From assembly GCA_964445195.1 (NCBI GenBank), contig CAYUKA010000028.1, forward strand, positions 1-27,293: a stretch of 27,293 bases of DNA, in the 5' to 3' direction. The stretch's first letter is position 1. Every line of letters starts with the position of its first letter. Below the pieces are notes generated by a model that saw only the letters and a list, made by a program, of their open reading frames with translations, was not told where the DNA came from and did no database searches. Origin of the DNA: UM-FILTER-47-13 sp964445195 (GTDB lineage: Bacteria; Pseudomonadota; Alphaproteobacteria; Micavibrionales; Micavibrionaceae). A program made the translations under genes and the position numbers. This document shows positions 7,592 through 16,191 of this stretch, piece after piece.

Positions 7592-9042
7592 TAAGACGGC
7601 TGACAACAGGGACAATGATATACGGCCATGACGGCACGCAGCGCCGGGCCTGCGGCCTGTTGTTCATGGCGCTCTGCGTGCTGGCGGTTATGATGTGGCC
7701 GCGTGCGGCGCCGGCCTGTGATCAGTGCGCCTGCGTGCCCGCTGCGCATGGGGTGCAGATACCTCATCCGCCCGGCTATACGATATCGGTGCCGGGTGAG
7801 CGCCTCACCATTCGCGGCATTGTGCGCGACGAACACCAGATTACAACTGACCAGATTGTCGAGGAGTTTGATGATTTTGAACCTTACCTGATCGATGTCG
7901 TCTTTATGGAGTATATCCGCCCGGCACTGATGATGATGACTGAGCAGCTGGTCCATACGGCGCTGTATCAGACCAAGATCATCGGTTCGCAGATCGATGG
8001 CAAGATGCACATGGAAACCCAGGCCGTATTCCAGCATCTGACCGCCCAGGCGCACAAGGATTATCATCCCACTGTTGAAATGTGTGTTTTCGGCACCAAT
8101 GTGCGCAGCCTTGCCGCGGCCGAGCGCAATGCCGAATATACGGCCTTTGTGCTCAGCCAGCGCAGCATGGACCGCCAGATGGCTAATGCCAACAGTGCCG
8201 CCGCCCGCGGCTCGTTTGATGACGAGTGTTTCCGTCTGCGCCAGTTCCGCCAGTTCTATTGCACAGCCGATGATAATAACGCGCGCATGCTATTTGTCTG
8301 CGATCCGGCAGCGGCGGGCTTTGATGTGCAATATCCGGAATGTCTGCCGCCAGGGCGTGAAGTGACACAGGAAACTGAAAACAAGGATGTCAGTTTCATG
8401 CGTACGGTTGACCGGGCCGCAACGCTTGAGATCGATTTTTACACAGGTCTAGGGGTAGAGCTGAGCCCGGATGAGCGTGATGTCTTTGCGCTGGCCAGCA
8501 ATCTTTACAGCAGCGATGTCATGTTCCGCCTGCCGGAAGCGAGCCTGCAGCAGCGCGGCAGCCAGGACGAGCTGCTCGATATGCGGGCGGTGGTTGCCAA
8601 GCGCAGCGTCGCCGAGCACAGTTTCAACACGATTGTCGGGATGAAGGCGCAGGGTACTGAACTGTCCGAGGAGATTACCTATCCCTTTATGCGGCTGATT
8701 CTGGAACGGCTTCATCTGGGCGATGACGGCGCGTTTCCGGAAGAGGAAATCGCGATGTATCTGGGCACGCGGCCGAGTTATTACGCGCAGATGGAAGTGC
8801 TGACCAAGCGGCTTTACCAGACACCTGATTTCTTTGCCGGTCTTTACGACGAGCCGGTGAATGTCGAACGCAAGGGCGTGACCCTGCAGGCGATCGGGCT
8901 GATGCAGGATTTTGATACATGGAACAGTTATCTGCGAACCGAGGCGATGCTGTCGGTTATGCTCGAGCTTGAGTTGCTGAGAATGCAGAACCAGGTGCAG
9001 AACCTGCTGGGTGATATGCGAAGCGGGGGGATCGAATTATGA
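7588..9042 (+). CDS. Exported paralog 2 of the unrecognised family
   Basis: A 484-residue paralog starting at an ATG that overlaps the stop of paralog 1 (ATGA), so translation is probably coupled. The signal peptide is residues 1-43 (hydrophobic LLFMALCVLAVMMW, cleavage near APA). The mature end is again CxxCxC (CDQCAC, 44-49). ALMMMTEQLV is near residue 113, followed by the Gln/Met-rich helix and the AHKDYHPTVEMCVFGT block. Core cysteines recur in FYCTADDNN and LFVCDPAAAG; an extra cysteine pair lies in DDECF and PECLPPG. The C-terminal block keeps VAKRSVAEHSFNTIVGMKAQ, RPSYYAQMEVLTKRLYQTPD and LYDEPVNVER. It differs from the others in the variable segments between these blocks. Function unknown; the role inferred for paralog 1 applies. 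Confidence 0.85.
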   Translation: MIRRLTTGTMIYGHDGTQRRACGLLFMALCVLAVMMWPRAAPACDQCACVPAAHGVQIPHPPGYTISVPGERLTIRGIVRDEHQITTDQIVEEFDDFEPYLIDVVFMEYIRPALMMMTEQLVHTALYQTKIIGSQIDGKMHMETQAVFQHLTAQAHKDYHPTVEMCVFGTNVRSLAAAERNAEYTAFVLSQRSMDRQMANANSAAARGSFDDECFRLRQFRQFYCTADDNNARMLFVCDPAAAGFDVQYPECLPPGREVTQETENKDVSFMRTVDRAATLEIDFYTGLGVELSPDERDVFALASNLYSSDVMFRLPEASLQQRGSQDELLDMRAVVAKRSVAEHSFNTIVGMKAQGTELSEEITYPFMRLILERLHLGDDGAFPEEEIAMYLGTRPSYYAQMEVLTKRLYQTPDFFAGLYDEPVNVERKGVTLQAIGLMQDFDTWNSYLRTEAMLSVMLELELLRMQNQVQNLLGDMRSGGIEL

Positions 9043-9143
9043 TGCGGCGGACAATATCAACATCGTGCCCGCCGGCTTTTATAGAGCCCCGTCGCGCGGT
9101 GACTGATAAACGGGACGGGCGCGCCGGTGCGCCGCGCTGTTAA
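9039..9143 (+). CDS. Possible 34-aa small ORF between paralogs 2 and 3
   Basis: An ATG at 9039 overlaps the paralog 2 stop in the same ATGA arrangement that joins paralogs 1 and 2, and opens a 34-codon frame ending in TAA at 9141-9143 (MMRRTISTSCPPAFIEPRRA and on). It carries no domain I recognise and no clear signal peptide. It fills most of the only sizeable gap in the paralog operon. It may be a coupled small gene, a remnant of a lost paralog, or chance. Confidence 0.25.
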   Translation: MMRRTISTSCPPAFIEPRRAVTDKRDGRAGAPRC

Positions 9144-9169
9144 GATGCATTTTTGATGAAAGAGAATAA

Positions 9170-10561
9170 GTGAATAACGAGACAGGCAGAACAGAACAGC
9201 AAACGGCAGGCCGGCGATGGCGCCTGTGGCTGTTGCAGATGTTCATGGCGGTGGCGCTGTCCGTATCCTTTGGCGCGCAAACCGCCCGTGCTCAATACTA
9301 CTGCGCGCCCTGTACCGGTTGCGTGTTCCCGCAGCGCGCAGTGACGATGGCGTATATTGTCGCCCAGCATGAAATTACCCGCGAATTCACAACCCTGCAA
9401 ATGATGTTTCATCAAAACTGGCTGTTTGGAGCGGGGGGCTTCTTTAATAACGGGGTGCCCGACAGTTTCTGGGAACTGCACGCCCTGCCGGCGCTGATGA
9501 TGATGACCGAACAGCTCGTGACGGTCGGTATGGAACAGATGTTGATTCTCGGGTCATTTTTCGATGCCCGGCAGCAGCTGAAAACCCAGCGGCTGTTCCA
9601 GGAAAAAGCCGCGGAAGCCCATCGCGATTACCACCCCAATTTCAACATGTGCACGATCGGCACAACGGCCCGCAGTATGGCGCCGGCCGACCGTAACGGT
9701 GAGCTGACAAGCTTTATCCTGAGCCAGCGTTCCCAGGATCGCCAGATGGGTATGCATACCGCGAATGCTGCGTTTAACTCGGAAATCGACCGTGAAGGCC
9801 GGATCCGGCAGGTGATTGCCCGTTACTGCGAACCGCGCGATAACAGCGCGGGCCTGTTCGAGATGTGCGGCGCGCCGGCCGATGGCGGCAGCATTGGCAA
9901 GGATATCGATTTCACCCGCACCATTGACAGCCGCCGGACGCTGAATCTTGACTTCACTGATGGCGCGCCGACCGCTGACGAGCAGGATGTACTGGCGCTG
10001 GCGAGCAACCTGTTTTCGCATGAGGTGCTGACCAAGCCCGGCCGCACACCGCTGAATACCGAGGCCGGTGAAGGGTTTTATATGGATATGCGCGCGCTGA
10101 TCGCCAAGCGCAGCGTTGTTGAAAACTCCTTTAACGCGCATGTCGGCCTGAAGACCGCGGGGACGCCGATCTCGGAAGAAACCATGTTGTTTACCCAGCA
10201 TGTGCTGCACCAGCTCGGCGTCGAAGATGAAGCCGAGCGGATGATTCTGCTGAATGGCACCATCGATAATGACGAGGAACCGGCGCTGCGGCCAAGTTAT
10301 TTTGCGCAGCTTGAAACGATTGCGCAAAAAATCTACCTCGACCCGGAATTCTACACCAATCTTTACGACAAGCCTGCCAACGTGGCCCGTAAGGATGTGG
10401 CGATGCAGGCGATCAATCTGATGCTGGAACGTGACATGTATAAGAGTGAATTGCGCAGCGAGATGAATTTGTCGGTGCTGCTGGAGATGGAGTTGATCAA
10501 ATATCAGGACGATCTACAGAACCGGCTTAACGCGGTTATAGAAAAGTATCAGGAAAACTAG
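9170..10561 (+). CDS. Exported paralog 3 of the unrecognised family
   Basis: A 463-residue paralog. No in-frame ATG is suitably placed, so I use the GTG at 9170, preceded by AAAGAGAA. The signal peptide spans about 1-41 (basic RRWR, hydrophobic LLQMFMAVALSVSF, cleavage at ARA-Q). The mature end has YYCAPCTGC (43-51), a CxxCxxC variant. PALMMMTEQLVTVGMEQMLI starts near 107, followed by AHRDYHPNFNMCTIGTTARS. Core cysteines recur in RYCEPRDNS and FEMCGAPADG. The C-terminal block keeps AKRSVVENSFNAHVGLKTAG, RPSYFAQLETIAQKIYLDPE and LYDKPANVAR. It is preceded by a 127-base gap that may carry its own control signals. Its stop abuts the ATG of paralog 4. Confidence 0.82.
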   Translation: MNNETGRTEQQTAGRRWRLWLLQMFMAVALSVSFGAQTARAQYYCAPCTGCVFPQRAVTMAYIVAQHEITREFTTLQMMFHQNWLFGAGGFFNNGVPDSFWELHALPALMMMTEQLVTVGMEQMLILGSFFDARQQLKTQRLFQEKAAEAHRDYHPNFNMCTIGTTARSMAPADRNGELTSFILSQRSQDRQMGMHTANAAFNSEIDREGRIRQVIARYCEPRDNSAGLFEMCGAPADGGSIGKDIDFTRTIDSRRTLNLDFTDGAPTADEQDVLALASNLFSHEVLTKPGRTPLNTEAGEGFYMDMRALIAKRSVVENSFNAHVGLKTAGTPISEETMLFTQHVLHQLGVEDEAERMILLNGTIDNDEEPALRPSYFAQLETIAQKIYLDPEFYTNLYDKPANVARKDVAMQAINLMLERDMYKSELRSEMNLSVLLEMELIKYQDDLQNRLNAVIEKYQEN

Positions 10562-12097
10562 ATGCTGATGAAACACGACACAGACAGGTTTGATGGATCG
10601 CGCCGACCGCTTTTGACAGGCGGTGTGCTGGCGGCCCTGTTCGTGCTGATCACCGTTTTCAGCGCCCTGGCCCTGCCGCAAACGGCACAGGCGCAGGCGG
10701 TTGTCTGTACGTCGGCGGTGCTGTGTGATACCTGCTGTGCGGGGGTTGTATGCCCGTACCATGCCGAAACGCAGCTGATCATTATTGATGAGCATGATCA
10801 TTTGCGTGAAGAGGTTCTGGGCGTATCGGCGGGTATCCTGCCGTTCTTCGAAGTACCGGAACCGCCGGAGGGGTTCTTCCGGCTGCAATGGCATGAGCGG
10901 TTCCTGATTCTTGACTTTTTCCGCGAGCATATTTTACCGGCGCTGATGATGATGACCGAACAGCTTGTGACGGTGATGATGGAACAGATGCTGATTGTCG
11001 GTACGTTCTTCGACGCCAAGCAGCAGCTGGATACCCAGCTTGTCTTCCAGGAACTGATGGCGCAGGCGCACAAGGATTATCATCCTTCGTTCAGCATGTG
11101 CGAGATCGGCACCAATACCCGCAGCCTCGGCACAGCGAATCTCAAGGGCGATTTAACGATTCGCGCGCTGAATAAACAGCAGCTTGACCGCCAGCTGGGT
11201 ACCGGTGCCTCTGTCGGGGCCGGTGGCCAGTATGACCGTGTCACGCCTGATATTGCGGTCAGCCCGACGCCGTTTAACCGTTTGGGTTATTTTTACCGGT
11301 TTACCTGTGATGATAACGACCTGAACAAGGTGCTGGGCCGCGGCGATACCGGCCTGTTTATGTGTGGCGATGCGCCGCCGGGCGAAGGCTGGGTGAACCG
11401 CGATATCGACTGGAACAACACGGTGATGAGTCCGCGCACGATTAACGTCGATTACAGTTTAGGCGGCGCCTCGGACGGGCCGCGCCTGTTCCAGATGTCG
11501 AACTATCTGTACGGCCATGATGTCTTTTCGCGGCCCGACGGGACGATGCTGGAGGACGAGGAAAATCATGATAACTATCTTGATTCCCGCTCTGTCGTTG
11601 CCAAGCGTAATGTCGCCCAGAACAGTTTCAGTTCGATAGTCGGCCTGAAAGCGCGCGGCACCAACCGGTTTGAAAACCCGGAATTCAGTTCCGAGAACAC
11701 GTCCCAGTTCATGAATTACTTTATGATCGAGCTCGGGTTCCCGCTGGATGACCCGATCGCCTATCACCGTTATATGTTCCACAAACATGAAGAACGGGCC
11801 GAGGCGGCACTTGATGAAGAGCAGGACCAGATCAGCTATTACGGCCAGATGGAGATGCTGGCGAAAAAGATCTATCAGCGTCCCGAATTTTATACCCAGC
11901 TTTACGACAAACCGGCCAATGTCAAGCGCAAGAGCGCGGCGATGCAGGCGATCAAACTGATGCTGGAGCGCGATATTTTCGACAGCCAGCTGCGCAGCGA
12001 AATGCTGATGTCGATGATCCTGGAGCTGAAAGTCGTGGAAGAACAGCAGAACATAGAAAGCATGCTCGGCCTGCTGGGCGAGCAGGTGAGAAACTGA
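10562..12097 (+). CDS. Exported paralog 4 of the unrecognised family
   Basis: At 511 residues the largest paralog. The ATG at 10562 directly follows the TAG of paralog 3, with CAGGA 8 bases upstream; an in-frame ATG two codons later is an alternative. The signal peptide is about 1-44 (hydrophobic GVLAALFVLITVFSALAL, cleavage near TAQA). The mature end has an expanded cysteine cluster, VVCTSAVLCDTCCAGVVC (47-64). PALMMMTEQLVTVMMEQMLI starts near 126, and AHKDYHPSFSMCEIGTNTRS follows. Core cysteines lie in RFTCDDNDLN and LFMCGDAPPG. The C-terminal block has VAKRNVAQNSFSSIVGLKAR, SYYGQMEMLAKKIYQRPEFY and LYDKPANVKR. Extra length comes from an insert around residues 370-415 rich in Phe, Met, His and acidic residues. 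One base separates its stop from the start of paralog 5. Confidence 0.85.
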   Translation: MLMKHDTDRFDGSRRPLLTGGVLAALFVLITVFSALALPQTAQAQAVVCTSAVLCDTCCAGVVCPYHAETQLIIIDEHDHLREEVLGVSAGILPFFEVPEPPEGFFRLQWHERFLILDFFREHILPALMMMTEQLVTVMMEQMLIVGTFFDAKQQLDTQLVFQELMAQAHKDYHPSFSMCEIGTNTRSLGTANLKGDLTIRALNKQQLDRQLGTGASVGAGGQYDRVTPDIAVSPTPFNRLGYFYRFTCDDNDLNKVLGRGDTGLFMCGDAPPGEGWVNRDIDWNNTVMSPRTINVDYSLGGASDGPRLFQMSNYLYGHDVFSRPDGTMLEDEENHDNYLDSRSVVAKRNVAQNSFSSIVGLKARGTNRFENPEFSSENTSQFMNYFMIELGFPLDDPIAYHRYMFHKHEERAEAALDEEQDQISYYGQMEMLAKKIYQRPEFYTQLYDKPANVKRKSAAMQAIKLMLERDIFDSQLRSEMLMSMILELKVVEEQQNIESMLGLLGEQVRN

Positions 12098-12098
12098 T

Positions 12099-13340
12099 AT
12101 GAGACAGGCTGACCGTCATACAACATTCATTGGGGCCGCCTTTAAAAAGGCGGGCGGTGTTCTGTGCCTGCTGGGATGCCTGTTGATTTTGATGGTGCCG
12201 GCGCAGACGGCCCGCGCCGAATCGGCCATTGATGACCCCGCCCATCGCGAAGGTCTTGAATTTGCGTTGCGTGAGAACTGGATTGCGGCCTGGATGATGA
12301 TGACCGAACAGTTTGTAACGGTCATGATGCAGCAGATGCTGATCCTTGGCACGTTCCTTGATGCTGAGCAACAGCTTGAAGTACAGCGATTGTTCCAGCA
12401 GCTGAAAGCCGAAGCGCATAAGGATTATCATCCCAGCTTCCAGATGTGCCAGTTCGGTACGACGGTCAAAAGTCTTGCTGCCAGTGATGTGCTGTCCGAT
12501 GAAAATACCCGGATGCTTGACTATATGATGGAAAAGCGCGAGCGGCTGAGCGCGAACCTGGCTGCCGCGCCGGGCATTGTCGGTGACATGACCCATCGGA
12601 TCGACAGGTTCAAGGATATCTTTTGTGATCTCGATGAAAACAACCAGCATGTCATTTGGCTGTGTGAGGAAAGCCAGGGGCCGCAGGCGCAGGTAACGCG
12701 GGACATGGATTACGCCCGTTTTGTCGATCATCCCTATACGCTGAATATTAATTACGCCGATGACGATCTGACAACCGAAGAGCAGGATATTCTCTCGCTC
12801 GGCCAAAACCTGTACGCCCACAAGGTCATCGATTTCATGCCCGAGCAGCTGCTCAACGAGCTGGGCGGCCAGTCAATGTTCATGGAAACGAGATCGGTGC
12901 ATGCGATCCGCAGTGTCGCGCGGCGAAGTTTCTCGCATATGGTCGGTATGAGGGCCGAAGGACCGCAGGAGCTGGGGTGGCAGGTCACACCGTTCCTGAA
13001 TGGTATTGTTCACGAGCTGGGTGTGCCCGAGGAAGAGATTGTCGACTTTATCGGCGAGAATCCGAGCTATTTCGCCCAGATGGAAGTTTTGACGCGCAAG
13101 ATTTACCAAAGCCCTGAATTTTTTACCAATTTATATGATAAACCGGCCAATGTGCGGCGGATCGGTGTGGCGCTGCAGGCGCTGGAGCTGATGCAGGACC
13201 GCGACCGGTTTGAATCGGCGCTGCGGCGCGAGATGCTGATCTCGCTGATTGTCGAACTGAAACTGCGTGAATTCCAGGAAGACATGAATACGCGTATCTT
13301 CTCGGCCTCCCACCGCAAAAACCGCGAATCCGAATTCTAG
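12099..13340 (+). CDS. Exported paralog 5, short form without the Cys-rich N-terminus
   Basis: At 413 residues the shortest paralog. The ATG at 12099 follows AGGTGAGA and comes one base after the paralog 4 stop. The signal peptide is about 1-40 (hydrophobic VLCLLGCLLILMV, cleavage at ARA-E). Unlike the other four it has no cysteine cluster after the signal peptide: the mature protein goes through a short acidic stretch straight into WMMMTEQFVTVMMQQMLILG (65-84). AHKDYHPSFQMCQFGTTVKS, FCDLDENN and WLCEESQGP keep the three core cysteines. The C-terminal block has AIRSVARRSFSHMVGMRAEG in place of the usual AKRSVA, then PSYFAQMEVLTRKIYQSPEF and LYDKPANVRR. The last gene of the operon; it may act as the core form while the larger paralogs carry added N-terminal modules. 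Confidence 0.85.
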   Translation: MRQADRHTTFIGAAFKKAGGVLCLLGCLLILMVPAQTARAESAIDDPAHREGLEFALRENWIAAWMMMTEQFVTVMMQQMLILGTFLDAEQQLEVQRLFQQLKAEAHKDYHPSFQMCQFGTTVKSLAASDVLSDENTRMLDYMMEKRERLSANLAAAPGIVGDMTHRIDRFKDIFCDLDENNQHVIWLCEESQGPQAQVTRDMDYARFVDHPYTLNINYADDDLTTEEQDILSLGQNLYAHKVIDFMPEQLLNELGGQSMFMETRSVHAIRSVARRSFSHMVGMRAEGPQELGWQVTPFLNGIVHELGVPEEEIVDFIGENPSYFAQMEVLTRKIYQSPEFFTNLYDKPANVRRIGVALQALELMQDRDRFESALRREMLISLIVELKLREFQEDMNTRIFSASHRKNRESEF

Positions 13341-13365
13341 CCACCGGGTCGCATGACGCCGCATC

Positions 13366-13381
13366 TGGCACCTCTTTTGCA
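13366..13381 (+). promoter_or_regulatory. Sigma-54 (RpoN) promoter of flgK-flgL
   Basis: TGGCAC at 13366-13371, five bases, then TTGCA at 13377-13381. The invariant GG (13367-13368) and GC (13379-13380) are 12 bases apart, exactly the -24/-12 spacing of sigma-54 promoters. RNA would start near 13391, about 55 bases before the flgK ATG. Sigma-54 control of late hook genes is established in Caulobacter and many other flagellates. No enhancer site was identified. Confidence 0.8.
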
Positions 13382-13446
13382 ATGACACTGCATGGAACAG
13401 CCTTGTAATAGGCAAAAATTGCAGTCTCAACCAAGAGGTATCCGCC

Positions 13447-16155
13447 ATGGCTTTAGGTGGCTTAGACAGTGCATTATCAGGACTTCGCGTCGCGCAGCAG
13501 CAGCTTTCCGTGATTTCGAACAATGTCGCCAACGTGAATACCGAGGGCTATACCCGGAAAATTTTGCCGCAGGCCACCGTCGCTATTGAAGGGACGACTG
13601 TCGGCGTGCGCTCCAGCCCGGTCGTCCGCCGGGTCGATATCAGCCTTGAACGCGACTTATGGACCCAGATCAGTACGGTTGAATCGCTGAACGTCCAGGC
13701 CCAGTACCTGAATAACATCCAGGAATTCCACGGCCCGCCGGATCTTGAACTGTCCGTCGCGGCGGCGCTGGGGGAATTGCGCGATAATTTCCTCGCCCTG
13801 TCGAATACGCCGGATGATGTCTTCCTGATCCAGAGCACGGTCGGGCAGGCCCAGACAGTGGCGCAGAAAATCAACGATTTCTCGGACCTGCTGACCCGGA
13901 TGCGCAATGACGCGCAGGATGATCTCAGCAGCACAGTGACACGGGTCAACGACCTGCTGGCGCAGATTGCCGATGTCAACAAGGCGATCAAGTTCAACCA
14001 GATCAGCGGCAAGACGACGGCGGCGCTTGAGGACCAGCGCAGCCAGGCGGTCACCGAACTGTCGCAGGAGCTGGAGGTCAGCTTCTTCGTGCGTGGTGAC
14101 GGGGTGATGGTGATTCAGACCAATAACGGCCTGCAACTTGCCGATGAGCGGGCGGAGGAGCTGTTTTTCGACCCGACGCCGCTGGGACCGGGCAGTGTCT
14201 ATTTCGGTCCCGGTGATCCGAACAATACGGTCGCCGGCCTGTTTGTCGGCGGCGATCCGGCTGAGAACAACACGGCGACCGATATTGCCGCGCTTGAGCC
14301 GAACGGGCGGATCGGCGCGCTGCTGGAGCTGCGCGATAACATCCTGCCCGAACATATGGCGCAGCTTGACGAGATGGCGTTCCGTCTTGCCCAGCGCTTC
14401 GATGCGCAGGGTATCCGGCTGTATACGGACGGCTCGGGCAGTGTACCTTTTGATAGTGACGCGGTTGTGACCGGCACGGCTGACCTCAACGCCCTGACCG
14501 GTGCCGGGCCGATTGCGCCGACCATCGCCGGGCCGAATGATATTTTTACCATTACGCTCGATCCGGACGGACCGACCCCACAATCGCTCAATATCAGCCT
14601 TGCCGATGTTGATGCGGCCTTTCCGGCGCCGCCGGCGGCCAACGGGGCGGAATCGCTGGTCAATTATATCAACCAGCAATTCAATGCGCTGCCGGAGCCG
14701 TATAACGGCGCAAGTGCGACACTGGACGCGAACGGCCAGCTTGTCCTGACCGCGCAGCAGGATATCCGGGTCGAGGCCGGTGGGGCCGGGCAGATGACCG
14801 CCGCCGACCTGAACACGATCGGGCTGGTCACGGCGACGACAACGGCCGACCCGACCCTCAGCCCCCTGTCGCCGGTGCCTTATATCGGGTTCTCGGCCGA
14901 GATCCAGGTCAATGACCTGATCCTGAATAATAACGAGCTGTTGCGTGAAAGCACACTGACCGGGGTTAATGTCGATGAAGGCTCGAATGAATTTTTGCGG
15001 CTGGTGACCGATTTTGTGTTCGGTGATTTTGAGCGCCAGGTTGCCTGGGGCACTCTGACCGATGATGTCACCTATCCGGCCGGGATCAGTGTCTCGACAC
15101 TGGCCACCGACCTGCATACGGCGTTTGGTTTTGCGCCGGAAGCACGGGTGGTCAGTGCGGTCGACCTGGTGACACTGGCGGGCGGCGGGCCGCTGAGCAC
15201 CGCGCCGGGCAACCCGTTCCTGCCGTCTGGCGGGCCGCCTTTGACCGACAGCTTTACAATTACGCTTGATCCCGGCGGCGCTGCGGCGGCATTGAATATC
15301 GATCTGTCCGATGCCGAGGCCAACTTCCCGATTCCGCCCTCGCCTGGCGGCGCGCAGTCACTGGTCGACGAAATCAACGCCCAGATTGCGCTGCTGGGGG
15401 CGCCGCTGAACGCTTCGACGGCGGCGCTGAACGGGCTGGGCCAGCTGGTGCTGGAAGCACCGGTTGATATCGAAATCAGTGCCGGCGGGCCGGGCGGCAT
15501 GGGCGAAACGGGCCTGAACTATCTCGGCCTGCAGGAAGGCATAACAGTGGCCGAGCAGCCGTCCTTCGATATCCAGATCGGCCAGCAGGACCCGGTAACG
15601 ATTACCGTTGAGCCGGGCGAGACCGAGATTGATTTGCTCAATAAGCTGAATGCGCTGAGCGGTGTGCAGGCGTCCATCGGGCGCGGTCCGAACCCGCCGG
15701 GCCTTGATAACCTTTATATCCAGCCCGGCCCCGGTTTCGGCGGCGAGCTGCGCCTGGTGGCCGGCACGGTCGAAAATACAGGCGGCGAGAATGTGCTGGA
15801 GGCGCTGTTCGGGCTGGGTGATCCGGTTGTCAGTATCCCGCATGACGAGTTCCGTGAAAGCGGTCTTGGTCCCGGTGTTGACAGCGAAACGCGGGTGCTG
15901 GGCGCGCCGGATCTTCTGAGCTACACGCAGAAAATGATCAGCGTCCAGACCGAGCGGGCGGTCGCGAGTGATGCGCGCATCGCCGACGAAGAATCGTTCC
16001 GCAATATCCTGCAACGCCAGCTGCTTGACGAATCGGGCGTCAATCTGGAGGAGGAGTTATCCAACCTGATTCTCGTCCAGACGGCGTTTTCGGCGGCGGC
16101 CAGGGTTGTGAACGCGATCGATGAACAATTCCAGGAGCTGCTGAATGCGTTCTAG
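13447..16155 (+). CDS. flgK: Flagellar hook-associated protein 1 (FlgK), enlarged
   Basis: A 902-residue hook-filament junction protein, exported by the flagellar type III apparatus without a cleaved signal. The N-terminal signature is classic: GLDSALSGLRVAQQQLSVIS followed by NNVANVNTEGYTRK. The C-terminal helix LSNLILVQTAFSAAARVVNA is the matching D0 segment. It is much longer than typical FlgK (about 550). The extra length is in the middle and includes two copies of a roughly 100-residue domain at about 356-460 and 592-698 (FTITLDP ... INAQ/INQQ ... GQLVL ... DI-E/R ... GL), plus a shorter related piece at about 705-785. The same domain occurs in FlgL next door. The ATG at 13447 follows AAGAGGT. 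It is the first gene after the sigma-54 promoter. Confidence 0.95.
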   Translation: MALGGLDSALSGLRVAQQQLSVISNNVANVNTEGYTRKILPQATVAIEGTTVGVRSSPVVRRVDISLERDLWTQISTVESLNVQAQYLNNIQEFHGPPDLELSVAAALGELRDNFLALSNTPDDVFLIQSTVGQAQTVAQKINDFSDLLTRMRNDAQDDLSSTVTRVNDLLAQIADVNKAIKFNQISGKTTAALEDQRSQAVTELSQELEVSFFVRGDGVMVIQTNNGLQLADERAEELFFDPTPLGPGSVYFGPGDPNNTVAGLFVGGDPAENNTATDIAALEPNGRIGALLELRDNILPEHMAQLDEMAFRLAQRFDAQGIRLYTDGSGSVPFDSDAVVTGTADLNALTGAGPIAPTIAGPNDIFTITLDPDGPTPQSLNISLADVDAAFPAPPAANGAESLVNYINQQFNALPEPYNGASATLDANGQLVLTAQQDIRVEAGGAGQMTAADLNTIGLVTATTTADPTLSPLSPVPYIGFSAEIQVNDLILNNNELLRESTLTGVNVDEGSNEFLRLVTDFVFGDFERQVAWGTLTDDVTYPAGISVSTLATDLHTAFGFAPEARVVSAVDLVTLAGGGPLSTAPGNPFLPSGGPPLTDSFTITLDPGGAAAALNIDLSDAEANFPIPPSPGGAQSLVDEINAQIALLGAPLNASTAALNGLGQLVLEAPVDIEISAGGPGGMGETGLNYLGLQEGITVAEQPSFDIQIGQQDPVTITVEPGETEIDLLNKLNALSGVQASIGRGPNPPGLDNLYIQPGPGFGGELRLVAGTVENTGGENVLEALFGLGDPVVSIPHDEFRESGLGPGVDSETRVLGAPDLLSYTQKMISVQTERAVASDARIADEESFRNILQRQLLDESGVNLEEELSNLILVQTAFSAAARVVNAIDEQFQELLNAF

Positions 16156-16191
16156 CCGCTCTGACAGACGAAGCAACGAGGAGACAGGCCG

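Noticed and set aside
7731..7736. Possible lipoprotein signal in paralogs 1 and 2, with a cysteine directly after the predicted cleavage site
   Set aside because: The residues before the cysteine (AQA, APA) do not fit a lipobox, which usually has Leu or a similar residue at -3; ordinary signal peptidase sites fit better.
9554..12821. Long minus-strand frames antisense to paralogs 3 to 5 (9554-10327 and 11952-12821)
   Set aside because: No start signals, no domains, and shadow-like composition; they appear at equivalent places because the sense genes are homologous.
13657..15117. A 486-codon minus-strand open frame antisense to flgK
   Set aside because: Basic, low-complexity translation typical of an antisense shadow in GC-rich DNA; flgK on the other strand has clear family signatures over the same bases.
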